Assembly: GCF_012935695.1 (NCBI RefSeq)
Contig: NZ_CP052859.1
Coordinates: 165,001-229,000, forward strand
Direction: 5' to 3'
Source of the DNA: Pseudomonas sp. ADAK18
GTDB taxonomy: Bacteria > Pseudomonadota > Gammaproteobacteria > Pseudomonadales > Pseudomonadaceae
Length of the DNA stretch: 64,000 nt
Shown: positions 1-11,434 of the stretch, piece after piece
How the letters are laid out: each line of letters begins with the position of its first letter
Position numbering within the stretch: position 1 is the stretch's first letter
Translations under genes and position numbers: made by a program
Notes under the pieces: model-generated
Told to the model about the DNA's origin: nothing
The model's input: only the letters and a program-made list of their open reading frames with translations
The model's database searches: none

Positions 1-2291
<2,291 letters not shown>

Positions 2292-2435
2292 ATATAACAC
2301 CCAAGCAATTTGCGTCGAAAGGCCAGATTGCGGTGTGTGAAGACGATACAAACCGAAAGTTTGCGTAACACACAAATCTATTACATACCCAATTTGCTGA
2401 AGCGAGGCCATCAGGCCGCGACTCAGTACCCGAAT

Positions 2436-2553
2436 TTCTTGACGACCATAGAGCATTGGAACCACCTGATCCCATCCCGAACTCAGTAGTGAAACGATGC
2501 ATCGCCGATGGTAGTGTGGGGTTTCCCCATGTGAGAGTAGGTCATCGTCAAGA
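2436..2553 (+). rRNA. rrf: 5S ribosomal RNA
   Basis: About 118 nt with typical Pseudomonas 5S sequence. The ends pair (TCTTGACGA with TCGTCAAGA) to form helix I, and the conserved CCGAACTCAG segment is present. It lies about 145 nt after the 23S gene with no tRNA between, the usual end of a Pseudomonas rrn operon. The ends are set by the helix I pairing and could move by one or two bases. Confidence 0.96.
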
Positions 2554-2563
2554 TTAAATTCCG

Positions 2564-2595
2564 AAACCCCATTTGCGAAAGCAGATGGGGTTTTG
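2564..2595 (+). terminator. rrn operon intrinsic terminator
   Basis: AAACCCCATTTGC pairs with GCAGATGGGGTTT around a GAAA loop and is followed by TTTTGTTTTG. It closes the rRNA operon about 10 nt after 5S. Confidence 0.9.
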
Positions 2596-2711
2596 TTTTG
2601 CGCGATCGGAAAGTCAAAAAGCAGCTACGAGCAGTCCGACAAATTTGCACAGTTATTTCTGAACCAGAACACTAGAATAGGCACCTGGTTTTTTTAGAGT
2701 CCGAGCCCTAT

Positions 2712-3371
2712 ATGCCCGATCCGGTTGATGCCCTCGCGGTATCAGACTTACCGCTGGAAGACTTGGTGGCATGCCATGAGTGCGATTTGCTGATGCGCAA
2801 GCCAACGCTTGCCCGCGGCGAGAAGGCCCAATGTCCGCGCTGCGGTTACGAGCTATATGCTCACCGCCACAACGTCGTTGAGCGCAGCCTTGCCTTGGTA
2901 CTGGCCGCACTGTTGTTGTACGTCCCTGCGAACTTTTTACCCATTATGGAGCTCAATCTACTCGGGCAGTCCTCTCAGGACACCGTGTGGAGTGGCGTTG
3001 TCGGTCTGTTTGATACCGGCATGGAAGGCGTTGCCGCAGTGGTTTTCCTCTGCAGCATGGGTATTCCCCTGCTCAAATTGCTGTGCCAATTGGTAGTGCT
3101 GCTGAGCATCCGCTGGAACATTGGCCGCAGCTACGGTTTATTGCTGTACCGCATTTATCACCACCTGCGGGATTGGGGGATGCTTGAGGTCTACTTGATG
3201 GGCGTGCTGGTCGCCATCGTAAAGCTGTCGGACATGGCTTCCATCAATGTGGGCTTGGGCTTGGCCTGTTTTATCAGTCTATTAATGGTTCAAGTCTTGC
3301 TGGAGGTGGTGATGTCGCCTCACCAGATATGGGAAGCGTTGTCAGGGGAGGATGTTCATGCGGGCGATTGA
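2712..3371 (+). CDS. PqiA-family inner-membrane protein, first half-size copy
   Basis: A 219-aa protein with an N-terminal zinc-ribbon-like part (CHEC near residues 21-24, CPRC near 40-43) and about four membrane segments, the first starting near LALVLAALLLYVPANFLP. This is one PqiA domain; E. coli PqiA and YebS carry two such domains in one chain. In that family the protein sits in the inner membrane and works with a periplasmic MCE protein in lipid transfer between the membranes. It is followed by a second PqiA gene and an MCE gene with overlapping ends, so the three form one operon. Start ATG 2712. Whether paraquat induces it here cannot be seen. Confidence 0.9.
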   Translation: MPDPVDALAVSDLPLEDLVACHECDLLMRKPTLARGEKAQCPRCGYELYAHRHNVVERSLALVLAALLLYVPANFLPIMELNLLGQSSQDTVWSGVVGLFDTGMEGVAAVVFLCSMGIPLLKLLCQLVVLLSIRWNIGRSYGLLLYRIYHHLRDWGMLEVYLMGVLVAIVKLSDMASINVGLGLACFISLLMVQVLLEVVMSPHQIWEALSGEDVHAGD

Positions 3372-3981
3372 TGCGGGCATTCTGATCTGTACTGAATGTC
3401 ACGAACTGAACAAGCAAGACCCGGACGCTGATGAGCAAACGTGTACCCGTTGCGGTGCTTTGGTCCATGCGCGTCGCCCGAACAGTTTGATGCGCACCTG
3501 GGCCTTGCTGATCACCGCCGCCATTCTGTACGTCCCAGCCAACCTGTTGCCGATCATGACCGCGAGCTCCCTGGGTCAGGGTGACCCCAGCACCATCATG
3601 TCCGGGGTGATTCAGTTGGCTCAACATGGCATGTATCCCATCGCCGCGGTCGTGTTTATCGCCAGTATCCTGGTACCGACCTTCAAGCTGGTGGGCATTG
3701 GTCTACTACTGTTCTCGGTGCAACGCCGCCAGCCACTTTCCGCGCAACAACGCATTATCATGTACCGTTTTATCGAGTTCATCGGCCGCTGGTCCATGCT
3801 GGATATCTTCGTGATTGCCATCTTGGTGGCGGTCGTAAACTTTGGACGGCTTGCCAGCGTCGAGGCCAATCTCGGGGCCGTGGCTTTCGCCAGTGTGGTG
3901 ATTTTGACGATGCTTGCCGCAGTAACTTTCGATCCCCGACTGATTTGGGATAACACGGAGTCGGACGACGACGATGAATGA
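3358..3981 (+). CDS. PqiA-family inner-membrane protein, second half-size copy
   Basis: A 207-aa protein built like its upstream neighbour: zinc-ribbon cysteines (CTEC, CTRC) followed by about four hydrophobic segments, including a closely matching ALLITAAILYVPANLLPIM stretch. Two ATGs lie at 3352 and 3358. GGAGG at 3347-3351 directly abuts the first and stands six bases from the second, so 3358 is chosen. It overlaps the first PqiA gene by 14 bp and the MCE gene by 8 bp, which implies translational coupling. The two copies together correspond to one full-length E. coli PqiA. Confidence 0.9.
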   Translation: MRAIDAGILICTECHELNKQDPDADEQTCTRCGALVHARRPNSLMRTWALLITAAILYVPANLLPIMTASSLGQGDPSTIMSGVIQLAQHGMYPIAAVVFIASILVPTFKLVGIGLLLFSVQRRQPLSAQQRIIMYRFIEFIGRWSMLDIFVIAILVAVVNFGRLASVEANLGAVAFASVVILTMLAAVTFDPRLIWDNTESDDDDE

Positions 3982-6277
3982 TTTGCCTAAGGCTAAAACC
4001 CGCCCAGCTTCCAACTGGTCGGCCATTTGGGTGTTGCCTTTGATTGCTCTGATCATCGGCGGCTGGCTGGGATGGCGTGCCTATCACCAGCAAGGCATCG
4101 AGATCCAGGTCCGTTTTGAAAGCGGAGAGGGCATCCAGGCCAACAAGACCGAAGTGGTCTATAAAGGCATGTCCGTGGGCAAGGTCAAAACTCTGGCCCT
4201 GGATGATGAGGGCAACAATCGCGGAGTGATTGCCACCATCGAGATGAATAAGGACGTCGAGCAATATCTCCGGACCAACACCCGCTTCTGGTTGGTCAAG
4301 CCCAGCGTCAGCCTGGCGGGGATCACCGGCCTCGAAACGCTAGTCTCAGGTAACTACATCGCGGCCAATCCTGGCGATGGCGAACCAACGCGCAAGTTCA
4401 AGGCACTCTCCGAAGAGCCTCCATTATCCGATGCCAAGCCAGGCCTGCACGTGACCCTAAAGGCCGAACGACTCGGTTCGTTGAACCGTGGCAGCCCGGT
4501 GTTCTACAAACAGATCCAAGTGGGCCAGGTCAAAAGCTACCTGCTCTCCGAAGATCAGACCACCGTCGAAATCAAGGTCTACATCGAGCCAACCTACGCT
4601 AACCTGGTGCGCAAACATACGCGTTTCTGGAATGCCAGTGGCATCAGCATCGACGCCAACCTCTCCGGCGTAAAAGTGCGCAGCGAGTCCCTCTCCAGCA
4701 TCGTCGCCGGCGGTATCGCCTTTGCTACGCCGGAGAACCGCAAGGACAGTCCGCCCACTGACCCGAGCCTGCCATTCCGTCTGTACGAAGACTTCGACGC
4801 CGCCGCCGCAGGCATCCGGGTCAAGGTCCAACTCAGCGACTTCGAAGGGTTGCAGGCAGGTCGCACCCCCGTGATGTACAAAGGCATCCAGGTCGGCAGC
4901 CTGAAAACCTTGAAGGTCGCCTCCGACCTCTCCAGCGCCAATGCCGAGTTGACCCTGGATCCATTGGCCGAAGATTACCTGGTGCAAGATACCCAGTTCT
5001 GGGTGGTCAAACCCTCGATCTCCCTGGCCGGTATCACCGGTCTCGAAGCGCTGGTTAAAGGTAACTACATTGCTATCCGCCCGGGTGACAAGGGCAGTGC
5101 GCCGCAACGGGAATTCATCGCTCGGGCCAAGGCACCACCGCTGGACCTGCGTTCCCCCGGCCTGCACATGGTGCTGCTCACCGACAGCCTCGGTTCGCTG
5201 GAGGTCGGCAGCCCGATTCTCTACAAGCAGGTCAAGGTCGGCTCGGTGCAGAGCTATCAGTTCTCCCGCAAGAACAAGCAACTGGTGATCGGCGTTCACA
5301 TCGAGAAAGAATATGAAGGCCTGGTCAATGGTTCGACCCGCTTCTGGAATGCCAGTGGCGTGACGCTCACTGGCGGTCTTACCGGCGGCATCCAAGTGAA
5401 GAGTGAGTCTCTGCAAAGCCTGATGGCGGGCGGTATCGCCTTCGAAACGCCTGAGCCGAACGTGCCGCTGAAACACCGTATCCCACGTTTCCGCTTGTTC
5501 CCTGACCGTGAAGCCGCCCACAAACGAGGCACTCTGGTGACCATCAAGGTCGACCGCGCCGATGGGTTAAGCACAGGCACGCCAGTTCGTTTTAAGGGCC
5601 TGGATGTGGGCAAGATCGAAAGCGTAGACCTCAGCGCCGATATGCAATCGGTACTGCTCGGTGCACGAATCACCGAAGTACCGGAGCGCATTGCCCGCGT
5701 CGGTAGCCAGTTCTGGGTGGTCAAGCCAGAGTTGGGGATAATGAAAACCTCTAACCTGGAAACCCTGGTCACCGGTCAATACATCGAAGTCCTGCCTGCC
5801 GTGAAAAGCACCGGGCCACAGAAAGACTTCGTCGCCTTGGCACAACCGCCTGAGACCAACGTGCAGGAAGCCGGTTTGAGCCTGGTACTCAGCGCCGCCC
5901 GTCGTGGCTCGCTGAAAATCGGTGTACCAGTGACCTACCGTGAAGTCACGGTGGGCAAGGTCACTGGCTACGAGCTAGGCCAAACTGCGGACCGCGTGTT
6001 GGTTCATGTGCTGATCGAACCCAAATACACACCATTGGTGCGCAGCGGCAGTCGTTTCTGGAACACCAGCGGCTTTGGTGTCGACTTCGGCCTGTTCAAG
6101 GGCGCGACGGTGCGCACCGAGTCCCTGGAGACGTTGATCCAGGGCGGCATCGCCTTTGCGACTCCGGACGGCGAGCGTATGGGCAACCCGGCCCGTCCCG
6201 AGCAGACATTCCCGTTGTTCGACCAGTTTGAAGACGAGTGGCTGACCTGGGCACCGAAGATTCCGCTAGGCAAATAG
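3974..6277 (+). CDS. PqiB/YebT-like MCE-domain protein with six MCE repeats
   Basis: A 767-aa protein with one N-terminal membrane anchor (about residues 17-35) and a large periplasmic part. I count six MCE repeats, each opening with a pattern like VxYKGxxVGxVxxL; odd- and even-numbered repeats resemble each other, which suggests pairwise duplication. E. coli PqiB has three and YebT (LetB) seven; these proteins stack into hollow tubes that span the periplasm and carry lipids. Being last in the operon after two PqiA proteins matches that role. No PqiC lipoprotein gene follows. The six-repeat length lies between the two E. coli types, so I give no symbol. Confidence 0.92.
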   Translation: MNDLPKAKTRPASNWSAIWVLPLIALIIGGWLGWRAYHQQGIEIQVRFESGEGIQANKTEVVYKGMSVGKVKTLALDDEGNNRGVIATIEMNKDVEQYLRTNTRFWLVKPSVSLAGITGLETLVSGNYIAANPGDGEPTRKFKALSEEPPLSDAKPGLHVTLKAERLGSLNRGSPVFYKQIQVGQVKSYLLSEDQTTVEIKVYIEPTYANLVRKHTRFWNASGISIDANLSGVKVRSESLSSIVAGGIAFATPENRKDSPPTDPSLPFRLYEDFDAAAAGIRVKVQLSDFEGLQAGRTPVMYKGIQVGSLKTLKVASDLSSANAELTLDPLAEDYLVQDTQFWVVKPSISLAGITGLEALVKGNYIAIRPGDKGSAPQREFIARAKAPPLDLRSPGLHMVLLTDSLGSLEVGSPILYKQVKVGSVQSYQFSRKNKQLVIGVHIEKEYEGLVNGSTRFWNASGVTLTGGLTGGIQVKSESLQSLMAGGIAFETPEPNVPLKHRIPRFRLFPDREAAHKRGTLVTIKVDRADGLSTGTPVRFKGLDVGKIESVDLSADMQSVLLGARITEVPERIARVGSQFWVVKPELGIMKTSNLETLVTGQYIEVLPAVKSTGPQKDFVALAQPPETNVQEAGLSLVLSAARRGSLKIGVPVTYREVTVGKVTGYELGQTADRVLVHVLIEPKYTPLVRSGSRFWNTSGFGVDFGLFKGATVRTESLETLIQGGIAFATPDGERMGNPARPEQTFPLFDQFEDEWLTWAPKIPLGK

Positions 6278-6293
6278 GCTGTATTGCGGTCAT

Positions 6294-6355
6294 CGCGGGC
6301 AAGCCCGGCTCCCACATTTGATCGCATCCCAATGTGGGAGCCGGGCTTGCCCGCG
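6294..6355. repeat. REPIN-type palindrome
   Basis: Two perfectly complementary 25-bp arms (6294-6318 and 6331-6355) flank a 12-nt loop. Each arm contains GTGGGAGCCGGGCTTGC, the kind of core found in extragenic REP sequences of fluorescent pseudomonads. It lies between the convergent MCE and mksB genes. Confidence 0.88.
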
Positions 6356-6393
6356 TTGAGGCCATCAGAAACACCATAAAATATAAAGATCAC

Positions 6394-6429
6394 AAAAAAA
6401 GGCCGCGATCCATTGGATCGCGGCCTTTT
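6394..6429. terminator. bidirectional intrinsic terminator
   Basis: An A-run precedes GGCCGCGATCC, which pairs with GGATCGCGGCC followed by TTTT. It can end both the MCE operon (plus) and the mks operon (minus), which converge here. Confidence 0.88.
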
Positions 6430-6447
6430 GCGTTTCAGTGCAGCCGA

Positions 6448-9288
6448 TCAGACTTCGTCCAGCTCCGGCTCATCTGCCTGCACGTTAACCGTCGCCTTCA
6501 CCACATCATGCCGGCGAATGTATTTCCAGTCCGCCTCATCAATGTAGATACCGTTTGGCCCGCTGCCACCTTCCAGGTCAATCGCCACCTGGGCGGAAAC
6601 CTGCGGCTTCACACTGGCCAGGATCGGCACAAAGCCCAGTTGCAAACTGGTTTCCAGCAATGCCGCCTGGTTCTTCTCGTCGATGTCCGCCGCCTCGTCG
6701 AGGTAGTAAGGCAGACGCACACGACCGGCCTGGTCGCGGTCCATCAAGTGCAGCAACAAGTACATGTTGGTCAGCGCCTTGATGGTCATGGTGGTGCCGT
6801 TGGACGCGGCGCCATCGATGTCGGTGTGAATAATCGGCTGGCCGTTGACCTTGGTGATCTCGAACGCCAGCTCAAACAGGTCCTTGAGACCCAACTGGTT
6901 ATGATTCGCCGCTACCAGGCGTGCTAGGTATTCCTTGGCCTCTTCGTTCTTGTTGTCCTGCTCGGCACTTTGGCTCAGGTCGAACACCGACAGGGTTTCG
7001 CCTTCTTCATACTGACCTGCACTGTGGATGATCTGGTCAATATGTTTGAGGGCTTCCTTGTTCGGCGCCAGCACGATGCGGAAGCTTTGCAGGTTGGAGA
7101 CCTGACGCTTGTTGATCTCGCGGTTGAACAACGCCAACTGGTGCTCAAGGCTGTCGTAGTCGCTGCGGATATTGCGCAAGGTTCGCGCGATATCGGTCAC
7201 CGCCGCACGGCGTGCCTTGCCCAAGGTCAGGGCTTCGTCGGTACGGTGTGCATACGCGTTGATCAGCAGGTGCAGACGGCGCTCCATATCATCTTCGCTG
7301 TCGAACTTGGCCACACCTTTGAGGCGCACCTGTGCGTACAGCGCGTCGATCTGGCCATCAGCGCGCTGCAAACCCTGCCAACTGTCCTGATAGTCATTGA
7401 GCAGCGGCAGCAGGTTATCCATGGAGTCGTCGACCGGGTCCATGAATGGCGTACCAAACGGCAAGTCCGCCGGCAGCAACTGGCGACGACGCAAGGCATC
7501 ATCCAGCGTGCGCTGCTTGGCTTCCATGTCGCCGATCTGCCGGCCCACCAACTGCAGCTTGGCCGACAGTTGTTGGACGCGTTCGGTAAAGGCATCGCTG
7601 GAACGTTTCAACTCATCTTGCGCTGCTTCCATCTGCGCCAGATTTTCCAGCTTCTCGCCTTCCTCGGCGGTCAAGGTCTGAGCGCGACGGAAGTCTTCCA
7701 GGGCTTTCTGCGCATCCAGTACTTGCTGGTACAGCGCTTCGGTCTGGGTCTTGCTCGCCGCGCGGTCGGAGGCGACGGCTTGCTGGGTTTTCAGTTGCTT
7801 GAGTTCTTTTTCCAGACGCTCTTTCTGGTCGCGCAAGGCTGCGCGGTCGGCCAAGGCCTGCAACGCCGGCGGCTCGATGTGCGAGATGTCGATGGACAGG
7901 CCCGGCACTTCAAAACGCTCACCTTTGAAGCCATCGAGGATCAGCTCCAGGGATTTGACCCACTGACCGTCCTCATCCAGCGCGATGCCGTGCTCACCCA
8001 GCGGCAAGCTGAACAACGAACTGTTGAACAGACGCATCAGACGCTCGACGTCCTGCTGTGAGAACTCTTCGCGCAGCTTGGCGTAGCTGTTGTTATCCGC
8101 GTGGTCGAGTTGCTGCTTGACCGACTTCAAGCGTTTTTCCAGGTCCCGCAGACGCTCATCCAGATCCTCGGCGCTGAACTGCCGGGACTGCGCCAGGGCG
8201 CCCGCCAACTCATCGTGGGCATCCTTGGCCGCCAGCAGTTGCTGTTCCAGAACCTTGACGTTATCCACCAGGGCAAAGCGATGCTTGAGCACCGACAACT
8301 CGCCCAGCCAGCGCTGGATGCCGCTGATTTCCCGCTCCAGACGCATCAGTTCCTGAGTGCCGCCGCGCTGATCGTTCTGCAGGGCATCTTGCTCGTTACG
8401 GTAGTGCTCGGCCTGGATCGTCAGCTCTTCCTTGCGCGCACTGGCATAGTCCGACCAGGTCCCCAGCAGCGAGTCCAGCAACGGCGACAGGCGATGCAGT
8501 TTGCCCCGCAGGATCTCCCGCTGCTTTACCCCGTTGGAAAGCGCCTCCACCAGCGGACCGGCGGCCACCAGCGAGTTGTAGTCCTGTTCCATCCGTCGTA
8601 CATCGCGGAAGGCTTCTTCGCACGCGGCGATGTAATCGACACTGCCGGAACGCAGGCTGTGTTCGAAGGCATCGAGGAACAATTGCTTGAGCTTGGCCGC
8701 AGTGATTTCCCGCATGTGCAGCAAGTTGATAAACAGCGCACGGAAGGTCTTCAGGCTCTGTTCGCTGGTGGAGCGTAGCGGAATCAGGGTCAGGTCCAGC
8801 GGGATCGAAGTGTGACCCCCCACCAGCAAACGACGCAGTTCATCGGGCTTGAGCTCATAGGCTTTCAGGCCTTCGCGCTCAAGGTTGGTGAACAGCTCTT
8901 TCTGGCGCAGACAGGTATCGTTTTTCTGATAATGAGCCAGGTCCAGCTTACCGGCGTAGGCAAAGAATTGGTGCCCGAAACCGCCGCCCGGGCCGCGCCC
9001 GACAACACCAATCACGTGTGGGCCGTGGGGCAAGGCCACTTCCACCAGGATGTAGCTGGTGTCGGTAGCAAAGTAGAAACGCCGGGATTGCTCCAGGGTG
9101 TACTTGCCGAAGCTCATGTCTGACATGCGCGCCAGAATCGGGAACTGCAGGGCGTTGATCGAAGCCGATTTACCGAGGTTGTTTGCGCCATACACCGACA
9201 GCGGTTCTTCCAGCGGGAACAAGCCCAGGCTGTAACCGGCGGTGTTCAAAAGGGCGAAGCGGCGAATGCCGTAGCGTTCCTTGCTCAT
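6448..9288 (-). CDS. mksB: MksB, SMC-like ATPase of the MksBEF condensin
   Basis: A 946-aa SMC-like protein. The P-loop GANNLGKS is at residues 34-41, a long alpha-helical coiled-coil middle follows, and a Walker B-like segment (YYLDEAADID) stands near the C-terminus. In the known system MksB dimerises and forms a ring with the kleisin MksF and MksE to organise or segregate the chromosome. Its start overlaps the end of mksE by 4 bp, and the order F-E-B is that of P. aeruginosa. The MksG/JetD-type nuclease that turns such complexes into plasmid-defence (Wadjet) systems is not next to it. Confidence 0.93.
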   Translation of the reverse strand: MSKERYGIRRFALLNTAGYSLGLFPLEEPLSVYGANNLGKSASINALQFPILARMSDMSFGKYTLEQSRRFYFATDTSYILVEVALPHGPHVIGVVGRGPGGGFGHQFFAYAGKLDLAHYQKNDTCLRQKELFTNLEREGLKAYELKPDELRRLLVGGHTSIPLDLTLIPLRSTSEQSLKTFRALFINLLHMREITAAKLKQLFLDAFEHSLRSGSVDYIAACEEAFRDVRRMEQDYNSLVAAGPLVEALSNGVKQREILRGKLHRLSPLLDSLLGTWSDYASARKEELTIQAEHYRNEQDALQNDQRGGTQELMRLEREISGIQRWLGELSVLKHRFALVDNVKVLEQQLLAAKDAHDELAGALAQSRQFSAEDLDERLRDLEKRLKSVKQQLDHADNNSYAKLREEFSQQDVERLMRLFNSSLFSLPLGEHGIALDEDGQWVKSLELILDGFKGERFEVPGLSIDISHIEPPALQALADRAALRDQKERLEKELKQLKTQQAVASDRAASKTQTEALYQQVLDAQKALEDFRRAQTLTAEEGEKLENLAQMEAAQDELKRSSDAFTERVQQLSAKLQLVGRQIGDMEAKQRTLDDALRRRQLLPADLPFGTPFMDPVDDSMDNLLPLLNDYQDSWQGLQRADGQIDALYAQVRLKGVAKFDSEDDMERRLHLLINAYAHRTDEALTLGKARRAAVTDIARTLRNIRSDYDSLEHQLALFNREINKRQVSNLQSFRIVLAPNKEALKHIDQIIHSAGQYEEGETLSVFDLSQSAEQDNKNEEAKEYLARLVAANHNQLGLKDLFELAFEITKVNGQPIIHTDIDGAASNGTTMTIKALTNMYLLLHLMDRDQAGRVRLPYYLDEAADIDEKNQAALLETSLQLGFVPILASVKPQVSAQVAIDLEGGSGPNGIYIDEADWKYIRRHDVVKATVNVQADEPELDEV

Positions 9289-9992
9289 GCGTCGGTCTCC
9301 TGTTCTTCGGCAATGGCGCGGGCCATGGCGTCTTCTTCGCTTTCTTCAGCGAAGCCACTCAAATCCAACGGATCGTCTGTTTTCAGCAGTTTTTCATCGC
9401 TGTCTTCGTCGATCAGTACTGGCACTGGCAAAGGCAACACACTGTGCAGGCTGGCAGCCAAATCACGGTCTTGCTGTACGGAGAGGCAAACGTCGAGGAA
9501 GCGGTGCATCGGCGGCAGGAAGCGGTAGATACCGTTCTCTTCACTGGCAAAACCGAGCTGGGTCATGCGGCGCATGATTTTTTCTTCCAGCTCTTCCTGG
9601 GTCTGCACTTCGGCCTGGATAAACAGGTCGCGGTACTTTTCCAGCAAGGACGGCAATTCATCACGGCCCAGGCTGCCGCCGTCGAGCACGGCAATCGGGT
9701 CGCGGCCCTGGTCGGCCAGGTGTTCGACGATAATGAAGGTGAACAACGCCAGGCGCTGGGCGGTCTTGTTGACCTGCGCGGCGGCAACGGCGGTGTCCGG
9801 GACGAAGTAGTAGAAACCCCGGGTGTCACACACCAGTTCAAAGCCCAAGGCCTTGAACAGCGTGCGGTACTGGTCCTGGAAGTTCGACAGTTGTGCGTAC
9901 AGCTCCGGGTCGCGGCGGCTGACGTGGTAACCCTTGAACAGCTCGCGAAAGATCGGTGCCAGTTGGGACAGTTCGGATAGATCAAGATGCAT
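9285..9992 (-). CDS. mksE: MksE, winged-helix-type condensin subunit
   Basis: A 235-aa protein starting MHLDLSELSQLAPIF, with an acidic C-terminal tail rich in Glu and Asp. MksE proteins bind the kleisin MksF and control the SMC ring. The ORF also has an upstream ATG at 10025 that adds 11 residues; neither start has a strong Shine-Dalgarno, and 9992 is preferred because it overlaps mksF by only 11 bp and keeps the LDLSEL opening I associate with the family. Its end overlaps the mksB start, so translation of the two is probably coupled. Confidence 0.88.
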   Translation of the reverse strand: MHLDLSELSQLAPIFRELFKGYHVSRRDPELYAQLSNFQDQYRTLFKALGFELVCDTRGFYYFVPDTAVAAAQVNKTAQRLALFTFIIVEHLADQGRDPIAVLDGGSLGRDELPSLLEKYRDLFIQAEVQTQEELEEKIMRRMTQLGFASEENGIYRFLPPMHRFLDVCLSVQQDRDLAASLHSVLPLPVPVLIDEDSDEKLLKTDDPLDLSGFAEESEEDAMARAIAEEQETDA

Positions 9993-11259
9993 AAGGGGTG
10001 CTCGCAGAATTCTCGGCCGCATCAATGCTGGCCGGGAGCAGGGCGAAGGAGCGCAGGCTGACCTGGTGCTCGTGAGTGTGGTAATCCCGTCGTTCCAGAC
10101 GTTCGCGCTTGAAGCGTTTCTCCCGCGACAGGCGTGAGAACCAGTACAGCAACTCGTCGGTCGCGCCGTCCGGTTCCTGCTCCAGCAGCCAGGTCATCAG
10201 GTCTGGCATTGGCAGGGCGTCTTCGCAACGTTCGAGCATTTCCTTGACCGTGCGTGGCGCACGCGGGGCTTCGCCCTTGTGGGATTTGTGAGCCTTGGGG
10301 AATCGCGCCGGCTTGGGCTCGAAGTTCGCCAGGGCGTAAACGTAGGCTTCGACCTGGCTGGCACTGCCCAGGAAGGTGCTTTGTGGCCGGGTAAACATTG
10401 GCATCGCCGCTTGCGGCACCGCGTCCAGGCCCTTGCGACGAATGGCCGACAACGCCAGTGCAGCGCCACGGGTCACGGCGTTGTGCCGGCGCGCTTCTTC
10501 ACGCAGCGGCAGCAGCAGTTCGCGGGCATGGCGCAAGGTCAGTTGGGCGCTGGTCTGCATTTCGAGGATGCGCGCATGGGTGCGCAGCAGCATGTCGTCG
10601 TCCACCAGGTGACCGAGGCGTTGCTGCTCGGTGAGCATGCGCAACAGCACGTTTTCGACCTTGCGCACGCCTTGTTCGAAGGCACCGTCGGCGTTGACCA
10701 GTTGAATCATCGGTTCGACGTATTCGTCCCAGGTCGCCAGTACTTCGGCGTAACGTTGGCGCAACGGGATCTGCCGGTCGCTGGTCTTGGCGCGATCGGC
10801 CACGGCTGCGAGGGCTTGCTCGTCGTTGGCGAGTTTTTTCAGCACATCGCGCACGCGCATGTCCAGCAAGCGCAGTTGCCGGGCCAGGTCGTGGCCGTCG
10901 CGGATGTCGAAGGCGTCCTGGATATAACCGGCCAGACGCTCAAGGTGGCGCAGGTAGGCTTCGATTTCCAGGCACAGGCCTAGCCGGTGCTCCTTGCGAA
11001 GATAGGCGAGGAAGTCGTGGATCTGCGCGTTGAGCTCGAAACGGTTCGGGCTCTTGGCGACAGGCACCAGGATATCCAGGCGAATCCACACGTCCAGCAG
11101 GCTGGTGATGTCCTGTGGCGTGCTGTCCAGTTGTTGGGCGGCCAGTTGCGCGCGCAGCTCGGCAAGGCTCAGGGTGCCTTGGTCGAAGTGTTCGCACAGT
11201 GGCTCAAGCAGGGCCCAGTGTTCGGCGAGGGCGCGCAAGACGCGCTTGGGTTCGATCAT
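9982..11259 (-). CDS. mksF: MksF, kleisin subunit of the MksBEF condensin
   Basis: A 425-aa, mostly alpha-helical protein rich in Leu, Arg and Glu, first gene of the mksFEB operon. Kleisins bridge the heads of the SMC dimer and close the ring. No membrane segment or signal peptide is seen. Identification rests on its size and its position directly before mksE and mksB. It is divergent from holD, with about 175 bp between them that must hold both promoters; no operator stands out there. Confidence 0.88.
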   Translation of the reverse strand: MIEPKRVLRALAEHWALLEPLCEHFDQGTLSLAELRAQLAAQQLDSTPQDITSLLDVWIRLDILVPVAKSPNRFELNAQIHDFLAYLRKEHRLGLCLEIEAYLRHLERLAGYIQDAFDIRDGHDLARQLRLLDMRVRDVLKKLANDEQALAAVADRAKTSDRQIPLRQRYAEVLATWDEYVEPMIQLVNADGAFEQGVRKVENVLLRMLTEQQRLGHLVDDDMLLRTHARILEMQTSAQLTLRHARELLLPLREEARRHNAVTRGAALALSAIRRKGLDAVPQAAMPMFTRPQSTFLGSASQVEAYVYALANFEPKPARFPKAHKSHKGEAPRAPRTVKEMLERCEDALPMPDLMTWLLEQEPDGATDELLYWFSRLSREKRFKRERLERRDYHTHEHQVSLRSFALLPASIDAAENSASTPYAS

Positions 11260-11434
11260 GGGAATGGCCGGCTGGTTGGCGATTAAAAGCAGCGATTGTA
11301 CTGCATCCTAGGTGGGATTTATCCACAGCCGGTCAGGGCGCGGTCGGGTGATGTTTTAAACGATCAACTGCGGGCGATCTTCGTCGAAGGGCGGTAGAAT
11401 CCCCGTTCTTTAGTTATCCACAAGTGGCCGACCC

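Noticed and set aside
4457..5521. 354-codon minus-strand ORF
   Set aside because: It is antisense to the MCE gene; repeats in that gene keep the opposite frame open.
6970..8061. 363-codon plus-strand ORF
   Set aside because: It is the shadow of the GC-rich mksB gene, without a recognisable family.
6448..11259. Wadjet-type (JetABCD) plasmid-defence system
   Set aside because: The fourth, nuclease gene is absent and the protein sizes and order fit MksBEF.
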